Shown here piece by piece: positions 22,420 to 30,664 of a DNA stretch of 64,000 nt. The notes under the pieces are model-generated. The model saw only the letters and a list, made by a program, of their open reading frames with translations. It made no database searches and had not been told where the DNA came from. Position numbers and translations under genes: made by a program. The stretch's first letter is position 1; every line of letters begins with the position of its first letter. This DNA comes from Roseiarcus sp963813195 (GTDB lineage Bacteria; Pseudomonadota; Alphaproteobacteria; Rhizobiales; Beijerinckiaceae): positions 248,001 through 312,000 of the forward strand of contig CAWEYC010000027.1 in the NCBI GenBank assembly GCA_963813195.1, in the 5' to 3' direction.

Positions 22420-23724
22420 TTGACCAACTCAGCCCACTCCCGACCCTTGGCCAAGATTGGGGCGGTCGGCGCGCTTCTGGCGCTTGCGACATCCGCCCAC
22501 GCGGCCGATCTCGGCACGCCCGGCGCGCCTCCTCCCGCTCCCCCGCCCGCCGCCAGCCCGCCGGTCTCGCCCTGGGCGGGCTTCTTTGTCGGCACTGTCT
22601 ACGGCGGCGGATATTCCTCGGTGCGTTCGAGCCAGACGGGCGCGCGAAGCGCCTCGAGTTTCGGGCAATCGTCGGGCGCCTTGCTCGGCTATAATTTTCA
22701 ATACGGGCGGATCATCTATGGCCCGGAGGGCGATTTCGACTGGCACATTCTCCGCCCCGTGAACAACGGCGCGCCGGGGCTGCCGGCCAGCGTCAACGAC
22801 ACGCTCGAAACGTTCCGCCTGCGCGCCCGGGTCGGCTACGACATGGGACAGTTCCTGCCCTATCTGGCCGGGGGCGTCGCCTCCGCCAAAATGTACGAAT
22901 ATACTTATCCCTGGCCGAACCTGGCATTCGGGCAATCGCGCGAAGTGACCGGCCTGACGCTCGGGGCCGGCCTCGAGTACCGATTCGCGGTGCCTGTTTT
23001 CGGACAGATCACCGTGCGCGGCGAATATATTTACGACGCCTATCCGAGCGAGACGTTCACATTCCCGGGCGGTCCGATTCGCGCGCGGACCTCTGAACAA
23101 TTCCTGCGGATCGGAGTGATCAGCTATCCCGACGAGAACTGGCATCCGCCGGCGTCGGCGGACTTCACGCCCAATTGGGCAGGCGATTACGGCGGCCTGC
23201 TGGGCGGCGATCTGTGGACGCGTCAGCGCACCTCGCTCGGCGGGGCGACGACCTCCTTTGACGCGAACGGCGGCGCAGTCGGAATCTTCACGGGCCACAA
23301 TTTCATGTTCGGCCCCTGGATGGCCGGCTTCGAGGGCGCGGCGTTGGTGGCGGACACCTCCGGCAATGGGCCGCAGCCGGGGATCGCGACGACGAGCTAC
23401 CGCGACTATTTCGAAGCGGACCTGCGCGCGCGCGCCGGCTACGCGTTCGGCCGCTTCCTTCCCTATGTCACGGCCGGCGGCGACTGGGGCCGCGGCGAGG
23501 AGAGCGACCCGGCGACCGGCTCATTCCGCGGCCGCGTCTATACCGACAACATCACGTTCGGCGGCGGCGTCGAATACGCGCTAAACGACCGCTGGGCGGC
23601 GCGGGTCGAATATCTCTTCGCCTCGCAAATCGGCTCGACCAACACCCAGCTCGATGACCAGAGCTTGCAGCAGTCGCGTATCGCGCAAACCGTTCGCGTC
23701 GGCTTGGCCTATTATTTCCACTAG
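22420..23724 (+). CDS. Outer membrane protein made of two tandem beta-barrel domains
   Basis: This encodes 434 residues from a TTG start supported by AAAGGAC about ten bases upstream. A signal peptide (LLALATSAHAADL) is followed by a Pro-rich linker. The first barrel spans about 50-235 and opens WAGFFVGTVYGGGYSS. The second spans about 240-434 and opens NWAGDYGGLLGGDLWTR. Each alternates aromatic and glycine residues, as in the Omp25-type outer-membrane barrel family, and the protein ends VRVGLAYYFH. The two halves align by eye at their openings and at FLPYLAGG/FLPYVTAGG, so the gene looks like an internal duplication. A single barrel of ~200 residues is the family norm. It stands alone. Confidence 0.82.
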   Translation: MTNSAHSRPLAKIGAVGALLALATSAHAADLGTPGAPPPAPPPAASPPVSPWAGFFVGTVYGGGYSSVRSSQTGARSASSFGQSSGALLGYNFQYGRIIYGPEGDFDWHILRPVNNGAPGLPASVNDTLETFRLRARVGYDMGQFLPYLAGGVASAKMYEYTYPWPNLAFGQSREVTGLTLGAGLEYRFAVPVFGQITVRGEYIYDAYPSETFTFPGGPIRARTSEQFLRIGVISYPDENWHPPASADFTPNWAGDYGGLLGGDLWTRQRTSLGGATTSFDANGGAVGIFTGHNFMFGPWMAGFEGAALVADTSGNGPQPGIATTSYRDYFEADLRARAGYAFGRFLPYVTAGGDWGRGEESDPATGSFRGRVYTDNITFGGGVEYALNDRWAARVEYLFASQIGSTNTQLDDQSLQQSRIAQTVRVGLAYYFH

Positions 23725-24119
23725 GCCACCGTCCATGGCGGGGTTCGGACCGCCCTTAAGGCGATCTCGCTGAATGAAACCGGACACCCGCCCTCCTTCT
23801 CCCGCAAGGGGGAAGGGGCGCGAGCGAGTCGACACAGACCTCTATCGCGTTGTTTCTTCTCAGCAAAGCGAAGCCGTCCAGACTTTGGGGATTGCGGCGG
23901 CCGCTTTAGTCTGGATCGCCGCGCTCCGCTCGCGAAGACGGGGGCCGATTCAACCTGAATAAAGCCCTTCCGGCCGTCATCGAACGAACCCGTGCGATCC
24001 GGCGGTTTGCGACGCCTCGACCGCTCGCTACGCTCCCTCGCGGGTCACGGCGGCGAGGCTCGATGGAGCAAACCGCGACGTGATGGACTCCGAAGCGCCG
24101 CCCGCATCCGGCGCGCGCC
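23725..24119. other. Intergenic stretch with a palindromic element
   Basis: These 395 bases lie between two convergent genes. A hairpin CCTTCTCCC (23795-23803) / GGGGGAAGG (23808-23816) around GCAA resembles the outer stem of the element at 1211. Nothing else in the stretch looks coding. Confidence 0.55.
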
Positions 24120-25661
24120 TCAATGCGGCGGGATGATCGTCGCCACGAGGCGAATCGGCGCGAATGTACGGCCCCACGCCGTGTGCGCCAAAGTCAGTTC
24201 GCTGCGTGACGAGGCGGGCGTGACATAGCGGGCGGTCGCGGCGAGGCACTCCGCGTCGTCGGCGGCGCAGAGCGTCAGGAGGCCCTTCGCGGCGAGCTTC
24301 TGCGGCGTAACCCACAGCCGGCGCGAATAGTCCAGGCTCTCGAAGCTATGCGGATGGTCGGCGCTGTAGAAAGCGACGGCGTCGCCATAGGCGTAGGACC
24401 CGCCGACATAGGCGAGCGGCAATCCGGTCTTTTCGCGCCAGAGCTGGGTCGCGGCCTCGGCAACTTCTCTGCGCGGTTCGATCAGTTTCGGATTGTCACT
24501 GAGCCAGACCCAACCGGCGACGACCGCCGCTGAGAGCGGCAATGCGATGACGATCACGGCAACCCCGACCCGCGCGGCGATGTCGGCGAGGCGCGCGACG
24601 CGCCGTCGCCCGAGCGTTTCCATGGCGAGCAGCGGCACAAGGCTGAAGGTCCCTTGCAGCATGGGCGTCACCAGCTTCGATTGCAAAGTCAGGCACGCTG
24701 CGAGACTGAGGGCAAGCGGAGCGAGCGCGAGGATCGCAATCACCTGTACGCGGGGATTGGCCAAGCGCGAGCGCGCCACCGCGAACGCCTCGGATGGCGA
24801 GAGGCGAGCGACATAGACGACGAGACCGACCGCCAGCGCGTTCTCGGCGAGCGAACCCAGCAACGTCTCGAGCGCGTTGTGCGCGGCGGCGGCATAGCCG
24901 AGATGCGAAACCTCGCCGAGGTAGCGCAAAGGCGGCGCTCCGTTCTCGATCAGCCAAACGACGTGCGGCGCGAAGACGGCGAGCGCGACCGCGAGCGACA
25001 GATACGGACGAACCGAGCCGAAATACGCTTTGCGCCCCGGATGCCGCAATGCGGCGAGCAAGCAGGTCGCCCAGAGAATGAGGGCGTAATATTTCGAGAG
25101 TATCGCCGCGCCCATCAGCAGGCCGAGCCAGACTGCGTCGCCGATCTTGGGCAACTCGATCGAACGGACGAAAAAATACAGCGTCCAGGGCCACACCGAG
25201 ACGAATATGATATTCGCGTTGAAACCGTAGCCCAGGACGGTATAGAGCGGTGTTGCGAGCAGCAGCGCGGTCGCCGCTATGCGGGCCGGTCCGGTGGCGA
25301 AGCGCCCGATAAGCAGCCACGCGCCCCCAAGCCCGATCGTGCAGTTGAGCGCCGACAAAAGCCCGAAGGCCCAGTTCGTGTGCGGGAACACCAGGAACCA
25401 GGCGCCGCAGATCCAGGCCCAAAACGGCGGATGCTGGTTGTAGCCGAGTTGGAACTCCTGGCCCCACGCGTAGGCCTCGGCCATGCTCTCGTTGATCGCG
25501 ACCGGCGATTCTGAAATCGCAAAATAGAGCGCCCAGATGATCGCAAATACGAGCAACCAGGCCCCGACCCTCGCGTTTTCCTGACCGCGAAGCCGGAGCG
25601 CGATCGTCGGCGCTATTGGCGCTACCAGTGCAGGCTGATTTTCCGCTTCAACAATGCTCAA
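24120..25661 (-). CDS. Family 39 glycosyltransferase, integral membrane (ArnT/PMT-like)
   Basis: This encodes 513 residues from a TTG start. The N-terminal half has about nine to eleven hydrophobic segments with short loops, the pattern of GT-C enzymes that use polyprenyl-phosphate sugars. The first periplasmic loop (about 45-80) contains SPVAINESMAEAYAWG and YNQHPPFWAW. The HPPF motif and an acidic residue before it are characteristic of the PMT/ArnT-type glycosyltransferase domain. Later segments include LSKYYALILWATCL. Members add sugars to lipid A, other lipids or proteins on the periplasmic side. The acceptor is unknown. The nearest same-strand neighbour is a lipid A deacylase-like gene 388 bases upstream, which makes an envelope-lipid role plausible but unproven. 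Confidence 0.85.
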   Translation of the reverse strand: MSIVEAENQPALVAPIAPTIALRLRGQENARVGAWLLVFAIIWALYFAISESPVAINESMAEAYAWGQEFQLGYNQHPPFWAWICGAWFLVFPHTNWAFGLLSALNCTIGLGGAWLLIGRFATGPARIAATALLLATPLYTVLGYGFNANIIFVSVWPWTLYFFVRSIELPKIGDAVWLGLLMGAAILSKYYALILWATCLLAALRHPGRKAYFGSVRPYLSLAVALAVFAPHVVWLIENGAPPLRYLGEVSHLGYAAAAHNALETLLGSLAENALAVGLVVYVARLSPSEAFAVARSRLANPRVQVIAILALAPLALSLAACLTLQSKLVTPMLQGTFSLVPLLAMETLGRRRVARLADIAARVGVAVIVIALPLSAAVVAGWVWLSDNPKLIEPRREVAEAATQLWREKTGLPLAYVGGSYAYGDAVAFYSADHPHSFESLDYSRRLWVTPQKLAAKGLLTLCAADDAECLAATARYVTPASSRSELTLAHTAWGRTFAPIRLVATIIPPH

Positions 25662-26048
25662 AAGGAATTGCCCTTCTGTCGTGCCCCCAATCCAACCATT
25701 TGGACCGCTTGGATATTTGCCCGTGAATTGTGGCGAGCAATCGGAGACAGTCGAAGAAAATCGCTACGCGCCGTCGCCGCACAATCCCGACGGGGTCTTT
25801 GTCGCCCAGGACTGCGGGGACGGTTCTTATCAAGCCCGAATCGCAGGCCCGCGCGACTAGGAACTTTGAGGTTTCGGCGTTTTTCCACAGCGCAGCGGGG
25901 CGCCCGACTTTGCCCGGCCGCCGCCGCTCCGCCTTGGGAAAAAGCAGCGGCCTCTCGCGCCCTCGATGTGGCGAGGACCCAGGAGTCCCGAGATTGTTGA
26001 TTTGCGGATCCCGTCAATTCATGTCCGTTCGAACCCGAGGATCCTCGC
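25662..26048. other. Intergenic stretch, nothing recognised
   Basis: I see no gene, RNA or clear repeat in these 387 bases between the PagL-like gene and the glycosyltransferase, both on the minus strand. Confidence 0.5.
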
Positions 26049-26576
26049 TCACAAAGCAAAGCCGAGATTCGCGCCGACCTCTTCAATGCCGGGATTGATG
26101 CGGCCTATACCCGCATTCGACCGGTGCTCGACATACACCGAAAATCGCCAGCCGCCCTTCTGGACAAGACCGACCTCGAATTGGCTGCGGAACTCGATCG
26201 TGCTCCCGAGAGCGAGCGGTCCCGCTTTATACAAGCCGGGCAGGAAATTGCCGCCGACGAAGATCGCCTGATCATTGCTGATGGCCCAATATTTCTCGTA
26301 GTCGATGCCGGCGCCCGTCCAGAGGTCACCGTGAACCGACGAAGAAACGGCGAAGCGAGGCCTGAACGAATCCCACGACAGTCCGCCATAGATATATTCC
26401 GCGCGAAAATCGGGATAAACGGGGTCCAGTTTGGTCAAGTGCATCAAATCCCCCCCTCCGACAATTCCGTAGGAAGTGGAATCCAACGTGGCCAACGTCG
26501 TCTTATCGATCGATTCCGGGGCCAAGATAAGCCCCCCAAAGACCCCCAGAATCACAAAGATGGGTGTCGCAACCAT
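26049..26576 (-). CDS. PagL-like lipid A 3-O-deacylase / acyloxyacyl hydrolase
   Basis: This encodes 175 residues. The C-terminal third carries the family block. It has TIEFRSQFEVGL, then WRFSVYVEHRSNAGIG with the paired His and Ser of the H-x-S dyad near 150-152, and then NPGIEEVGANLGFAL, where an acidic residue completes the site. The earlier part alternates aromatic and polar residues (YGGLSWDSFRPRFAVSSSVHGDLW), as in an eight-stranded outer-membrane barrel. PagL removes the 3-position acyl chain of lipid A. The N-terminus is hydrophobic, but I see no clean signal cleavage site. The ATG is preceded by AAGGGGA. It is somewhat less GC-rich than its neighbours. The call rests on the C-terminal motif, which is convincing. 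Confidence 0.8.
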   Translation of the reverse strand: MVATPIFVILGVFGGLILAPESIDKTTLATLDSTSYGIVGGGDLMHLTKLDPVYPDFRAEYIYGGLSWDSFRPRFAVSSSVHGDLWTGAGIDYEKYWAISNDQAIFVGGNFLPGLYKAGPLALGSTIEFRSQFEVGLVQKGGWRFSVYVEHRSNAGIGRINPGIEEVGANLGFAL

Positions 26577-27016
26577 TCCGATTCCCCTTATCAGAACCCG
26601 TTCCGAGTGCTGTTGTAGATCTATGGCCGACGCCGCGCGGTCCAGACGCCGTGGTCAGAACCGCTTTACGCTCCCCTCGCCGCGCCGCTTGAAATTGGAC
26701 ACCGGCGGCCACGTTCAAGTGAGATAGTTTTCGGTGAAGCGCCCCTGCAGCCATAATGCGAACTTGCGAACTGGTCGTTATTGTTGGTTTTGCCGCAACT
26801 TCGCTGAAAGGTGTGGTCACCAACGCGGCGAAGAGCAAAATCAAACGATATAAAAATCCCCGTGAGTTTACAAGTCGGCCGCTCGAAAAATGCGGGCGCA
26901 GGCGGCGGAAATAGAGATGAATTCGAAGCGAGGCCGAGCACGTCTCTACGTCGCGGGTTCGTCACGGCCGCCGCGAAATTCGTGTCCGGCATGGCTCTTC
27001 AAAGGAAATGACCGGT
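26577..27016. other. Intergenic stretch, no supported gene
   Basis: These 440 bases hold only weak frames. One on the minus strand from 26844 starts with a signal-like LLFAALVTTPFSEVAA but then loses protein character and overlaps the PagL-like gene, so I do not annotate it. Confidence 0.5.
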
Positions 27017-27754
27017 CTAGAGTTCCTGCTTCGTCGGCCTGAACAGGATTTCGTTGACGTCCACATCCTCCGGCTGGCTCATCGCGAACGCCACCATTCT
27101 TGCGAAGGACTCGGCGGGAATCGCGATCTCATAGAATTTGCGGATGTTCTCCGCGATGTCGGGCTCCGTGACGCTGTCGGGCAACTCGGACGCCACGGCC
27201 CCAGGCGAAATGATCGTCGTGCGGATGTTGTAGGGCTTCACCTCCTGCCGCAGCCCCTCGGAGAGGACGCGCACCGCGGTCTTGGTGGCGGCGTAGACCG
27301 CGCTTCCCGGCCGCACCTTGTGTCCCGCGACCGACGAGACATTGATGATATGACCGCTGCGCTGGGCGGTCATGTGCGGCAGCGCGGCGGCGATGCCGTA
27401 GAGGACGCCCTTGAGGTTCACGTCGATCATGCGGTCCCAATCCTGCACCTTCCCCCGTTCAAGGGGCGAGTGCGGCATCACGCCCGCATTGTTGAGAATC
27501 ACGTCGATGCGGCCGTGCGACCGCACGGCGCGAGCCACGAGGGCCTTCACCTGCTCCGGATTGGTCACGTCGGTCTGCACGGCCGCGTCGGCGCCCAGGG
27601 AAAGCTCCTTGGCGAGCGCCTGAAGCCGATCGAGACGCCGCGCGCCCAGCACCAGTTTGGCCCCGTGCCGCGCCAGATGACGCGCCGTCGCTTCGCCCAG
27701 TCCGCTGCTGGCGCCGGTGATGACGACGACCTTGTCTTTGATTCCTTCCGACAT
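27017..27754 (-). CDS. Short-chain dehydrogenase/reductase
   Basis: This encodes 245 residues, the classical SDR length. The nucleotide-binding TGASSGLG is near 14-21, NNAG near 91, and a catalytic Ser near 143 comes just before the YAATK active site (Y-x-x-x-K) near 156-160. It should oxidise or reduce an alcohol or carbonyl with NAD(P). The substrate is not deducible. The basic residues of GARRLDRLQAL after the second strand suggest NADP. The start MSEGIKDKVVVITGASS is standard. It is a lone gene. Confidence 0.92.
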   Translation of the reverse strand: MSEGIKDKVVVITGASSGLGEATARHLARHGAKLVLGARRLDRLQALAKELSLGADAAVQTDVTNPEQVKALVARAVRSHGRIDVILNNAGVMPHSPLERGKVQDWDRMIDVNLKGVLYGIAAALPHMTAQRSGHIINVSSVAGHKVRPGSAVYAATKTAVRVLSEGLRQEVKPYNIRTTIISPGAVASELPDSVTEPDIAENIRKFYEIAIPAESFARMVAFAMSQPEDVDVNEILFRPTKQEL

Positions 27755-27860
27755 GAATTGTCCTTTTCGTGAGTGTCACAGCGCGCGCATTCGAGAGCGG
27801 CCGACGGATCCGGCGCCATTGTTTTGAGGGGTTATCATGTCCACAAGCCGGCGGCAGCCC

Positions 27861-27992
27861 TCATCGGTGACCGTACAGTGCGCGCGCCCTCCTCCTCTTC
27901 TTGGCGCGCTGCAGAAACTCCTTCAACAGCTTCGGCGTGGGATGCCTCAGCCGCCTTTTCCATCGACGATTCCTGATGTGAATTGTGGTCAT
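27861..27992 (-). CDS. Possible tiny basic protein (43 residues)
   Basis: The frame starts with ATG at 27992, with GAGG about seven bases before it. It encodes a very basic peptide (RNRRWKRRLRHPTP, then KLLKEFLQRAKKRRRARAL). Third codon positions are mostly G or C, as in real genes of this genome. Nothing else in the stretch competes well. There is no known family; it may be a nucleic-acid-binding peptide or chance. Confidence 0.3.
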   Translation of the reverse strand: MTTIHIRNRRWKRRLRHPTPKLLKEFLQRAKKRRRARALYGHR

Positions 27993-28231
27993 CGCAAACC
28001 TCACAACGGAAAGCGCGTGCGCGTCCGCGAGCGATCGAAAGGGCACTCTGCGCCGCGCCGCGCGGCTTCGCCTTGACCGGCGTCATAACGAGTTCGCAAG
28101 GACGCCCAGGCCTCGGCGAACCGGCATGCGGGAACAACACGCGTTCGACGGCACAGATAGGTTAATACATTGTGAAATCAGCAATTTGAAGAAAGTCCGG
28201 AACCAGGTTGGTGGCCCGTCGTTTGAACGTC

Positions 28232-28378
28232 ATGGACAAGGCGGAGACATATCGCGACGCTGCCGCGGAGTGCCTGTCGCGGGCTATGGAGGCCACGTCG
28301 GCCAATTCCAGGGCGCTATGGCTGGAGATGGCGTGGCGGTGGCTTGCGCTGGCCTCGGCGGTTGAACGGCAAAGGTGA
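28232..28378 (+). CDS. Small helical hypothetical protein (48 residues)
   Basis: The ATG at 28232 opens a 48-residue frame reading MDKAETYRDAAAECLSRAME and ending WLALASAVERQR. It has the pattern (Y-R-x-x-A-A-E-C-L, then L-W-L-E-M-A-x-x-W-L-x-L-A) of small helical proteins that are very common in Rhizobiales, often annotated as hypothetical. Function is unknown. It is too short for most gene finders. The ribosome-binding site is weak. Confidence 0.6.
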   Translation: MDKAETYRDAAAECLSRAMEATSANSRALWLEMAWRWLALASAVERQR

Positions 28379-28636
28379 CGTTTCCGCGCCCTGTATAAAT
28401 GCCGCGCGCGGCCACTCGCGAACCATAAGATCGCCGACGCTCGTCGGCCGGGGACGACGATCCCGGCGGAGAGGCGATGGGCGAGCGGCTCGACGGTCAG
28501 CCGCTTCAGCCGGACGTGCGGTTGATTGCGCGGAGCCGCCCCAAACTGGACGTCCAGGTTTTTGAGCGGCGACGCTAACCACGCCGCCGCTCCGCGAAAT
28601 TTTATAGGCGGCTATCGGCAAATCGTTCGTATGCGC

Positions 28637-30406
28637 CTAGGCGGCGTGCGCAGGCAACCGGCTGCGCTCCCGGCGGACAAGGTCATGGTAGACGCCGCCG
28701 CGACGCATCAGGGCTTCCGGCTCGCCGTCCTCCACAAGCCTGCCGCCCTGCAGCACGAGAACGCGGTCGAAATCGCGCAATGTCGAAAGTCGGTGCGCGA
28801 TGGCGATCACCGTGCGGCTGGTCATGACGCGCTCCAGCGCCTCGCGGATCGCCTCTTCTTCGTCGCTGTCGACCGCCGATGTCGCTTCATCGAGGATCAG
28901 CAACGGAGCATCTTTGAGCAAGGCGCGAGCGATGGCGATCCGCTGGCGCTGGCCGCCCGAGAGCTTCACGCCATGGTCTCCGACCACGGTATCGAGCCCC
29001 TCGGGCAGGGCCTCGATAAAAGGCCCGCATCGTGCGGCTCTCGCGGCCTTCCAGACTTCCTCGTCAGTCGCCTCCGGTTGGCCGTAGCGGATGTTCTCGA
29101 GCAGCGTGCGATTGAGCAGGGTCGTGTCCTGAGGCACGACGGCTATCGCATTCTGCAGGCTTTCCGCGGTCGTTCGCGCAATATCGTGCCCGTCAATAAC
29201 GATACGACCGGATTGAACGGGGTAAAGGCGCTGCGCGAGTGCAACCAGCGTCGACTTGCCGCAGCCGGAGGGACCGACGAGACCGACGCGTTGGCCCGGC
29301 TCGATGTCCACACTGAAGTGGTCGAAAACCCGCGCCCCACGGGGATAAGCGAACGAGACGTCTTCAAAGGTCACCGAGGCGCCGTCGGGCACGAGTACCG
29401 CGGCCTCGGGATGATCTTCGAGCTCGTGCGGAGAGAGAAGCGTCGTCAGCGCCTCCGCCAAGCGCGCCATGTGCTGCGTGACGTCGACGAGCGCGACCGC
29501 AAGATCGCGCGTGGCGCTGAGCACCGACAGCCCGAGCGTGCATACAAGCACGACGTCCCCGGCCGTCGCCCGTCCGCGCTGCCAAAGCGCGATCGCCCAG
29601 GCCAGCAGGACGAGGGTCGTCACGACGACGACAAGCGCGTGGCTGATGCGCAACTTCTCGAGATAGCGGAGGCTCGACCGACGCGCCGTCATCTCCTCGG
29701 CGACGGTCGCATCGAAGCGGCAATGCTCTCGGGCAGTCGCGCCGAACGCTCGCACGAGCGGCATATTGCCGATGACGTCGACCATTTCGCCGTCGACCGC
29801 GGCCGCCTTGCTGGCGAATTCGTGATGGAGAGGACGCCCGGCCGCCGCGAAGCGAAACATGACCGTCATGACAATCGCAGCGACGACAACGAGCGCCGCG
29901 GTCATCTCGACGCTGACCATGGCGAGGAACGCGATCGCCCCCACCGTCGCGACACAGGGCGGCAGGACGTTCCACACGAACATGTTCTCGATCTGAAACA
30001 CCGCATTGGACGTGGCGGTGATGCGACTCGTCAGCATGCCGGGCAATCGGTCGGCGAAATAGCTCTGCGCATGGCCGGTGAGATGGCGGAAGAGATCGGA
30101 TCTCAAGTCGCCGGTCACCTTGACGAAAGCACTGCTCGCAACCCAGCTCGCGACGCGCCACAGCAGGTTGTCCGCGGCGACGAAAGCGACGAGGATCGCG
30201 AAGGCGAACCAGGGAGTCGCCCCTCGCGCCCCTCCCTGCGACAATGCATCGACCAAGCGCTTGACGCCATATTGCGTGCTGACCGAGCAGGTCACAGCCC
30301 CAAGCACGGCCAGCAAGATGACGGCATGAGCGAAGGCGCCGCGTCCGACATAACGCGCAAGGAAGGCTAACGGCCGATCCCTAAAGCGACAAAGATCTTG
30401 CCTCAA
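28637..30406 (-). CDS. ABC exporter with fused membrane and ATPase domains
   Basis: This encodes 589 residues, a half-transporter that works as a dimer. Six membrane segments lie in about 25-310. The ATPase follows, with Walker A GPSGCGKST near 375, the Q-loop VVPQDTTLLNRT, signature LSGGQRQR near 478, and Walker B LLILDEATSAVD near 500. It should export lipids, peptides or drugs; the substrate is not predictable. The only usable start is a TTG at 30406. The frame is open further upstream but has no start codon there, so translation may begin poorly. A 14-base direct repeat lies 95-125 bases upstream. It appears to be a single gene. Confidence 0.93.
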   Translation of the reverse strand: MRQDLCRFRDRPLAFLARYVGRGAFAHAVILLAVLGAVTCSVSTQYGVKRLVDALSQGGARGATPWFAFAILVAFVAADNLLWRVASWVASSAFVKVTGDLRSDLFRHLTGHAQSYFADRLPGMLTSRITATSNAVFQIENMFVWNVLPPCVATVGAIAFLAMVSVEMTAALVVVAAIVMTVMFRFAAAGRPLHHEFASKAAAVDGEMVDVIGNMPLVRAFGATAREHCRFDATVAEEMTARRSSLRYLEKLRISHALVVVVTTLVLLAWAIALWQRGRATAGDVVLVCTLGLSVLSATRDLAVALVDVTQHMARLAEALTTLLSPHELEDHPEAAVLVPDGASVTFEDVSFAYPRGARVFDHFSVDIEPGQRVGLVGPSGCGKSTLVALAQRLYPVQSGRIVIDGHDIARTTAESLQNAIAVVPQDTTLLNRTLLENIRYGQPEATDEEVWKAARAARCGPFIEALPEGLDTVVGDHGVKLSGGQRQRIAIARALLKDAPLLILDEATSAVDSDEEEAIREALERVMTSRTVIAIAHRLSTLRDFDRVLVLQGGRLVEDGEPEALMRRGGVYHDLVRRERSRLPAHAA

Positions 30407-30499
30407 TGGCGAATATGCCTCTTCGTTCGATGCTCGTCGCGACGGTCGGTTTGGAGTCCGGGCGCGAGCATTCGAAAGATGTCTCGCCGTAACAAAGAC

Positions 30500-30530
30500 A
30501 AAAATCTCATCGCTTTAAAAATCTCATCGC
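30500..30530. repeat. 14-base direct repeat upstream of the ABC exporter
   Basis: AAAAATCTCATCGC occurs at 30500-30513 and again at 30517-30530, a 17-base period. It lies about 100 bases before the TTG start of the exporter. Adjacent identical copies could be paired regulator half-sites or replication slippage. Confidence 0.5.
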
Positions 30531-30664
30531 AATATGGCGTGGGTTGGGCGAGCTTCGAACCAAAGCTCAACTTTGAGTGATGAGGTTGGTTCCATGCGAA
30601 TTGCCGAAATTGCCAGCCTGACCGAGGCTTCGCCGCCAACTCCTCGCGCCGGCGCGGCCTCGTC

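Noticed and set aside
26503..26844. Minus-strand frame with a signal-like start
   Set aside because: Only the first 20 residues look like a protein. It overlaps the PagL-like gene and has a TTG start without a ribosome-binding site.
12291..28552. CCAAACTGGACG shared by 12291-12302 and 28541-28552
   Set aside because: Twelve bases recurring twice in 64 kb is not enough to call a repeat or an insertion-sequence end.
28526..30370. Long plus-strand open frame opposite the ABC exporter
   Set aside because: Low-complexity Arg/Asp-rich translation and complete overlap with a clear ABC exporter.
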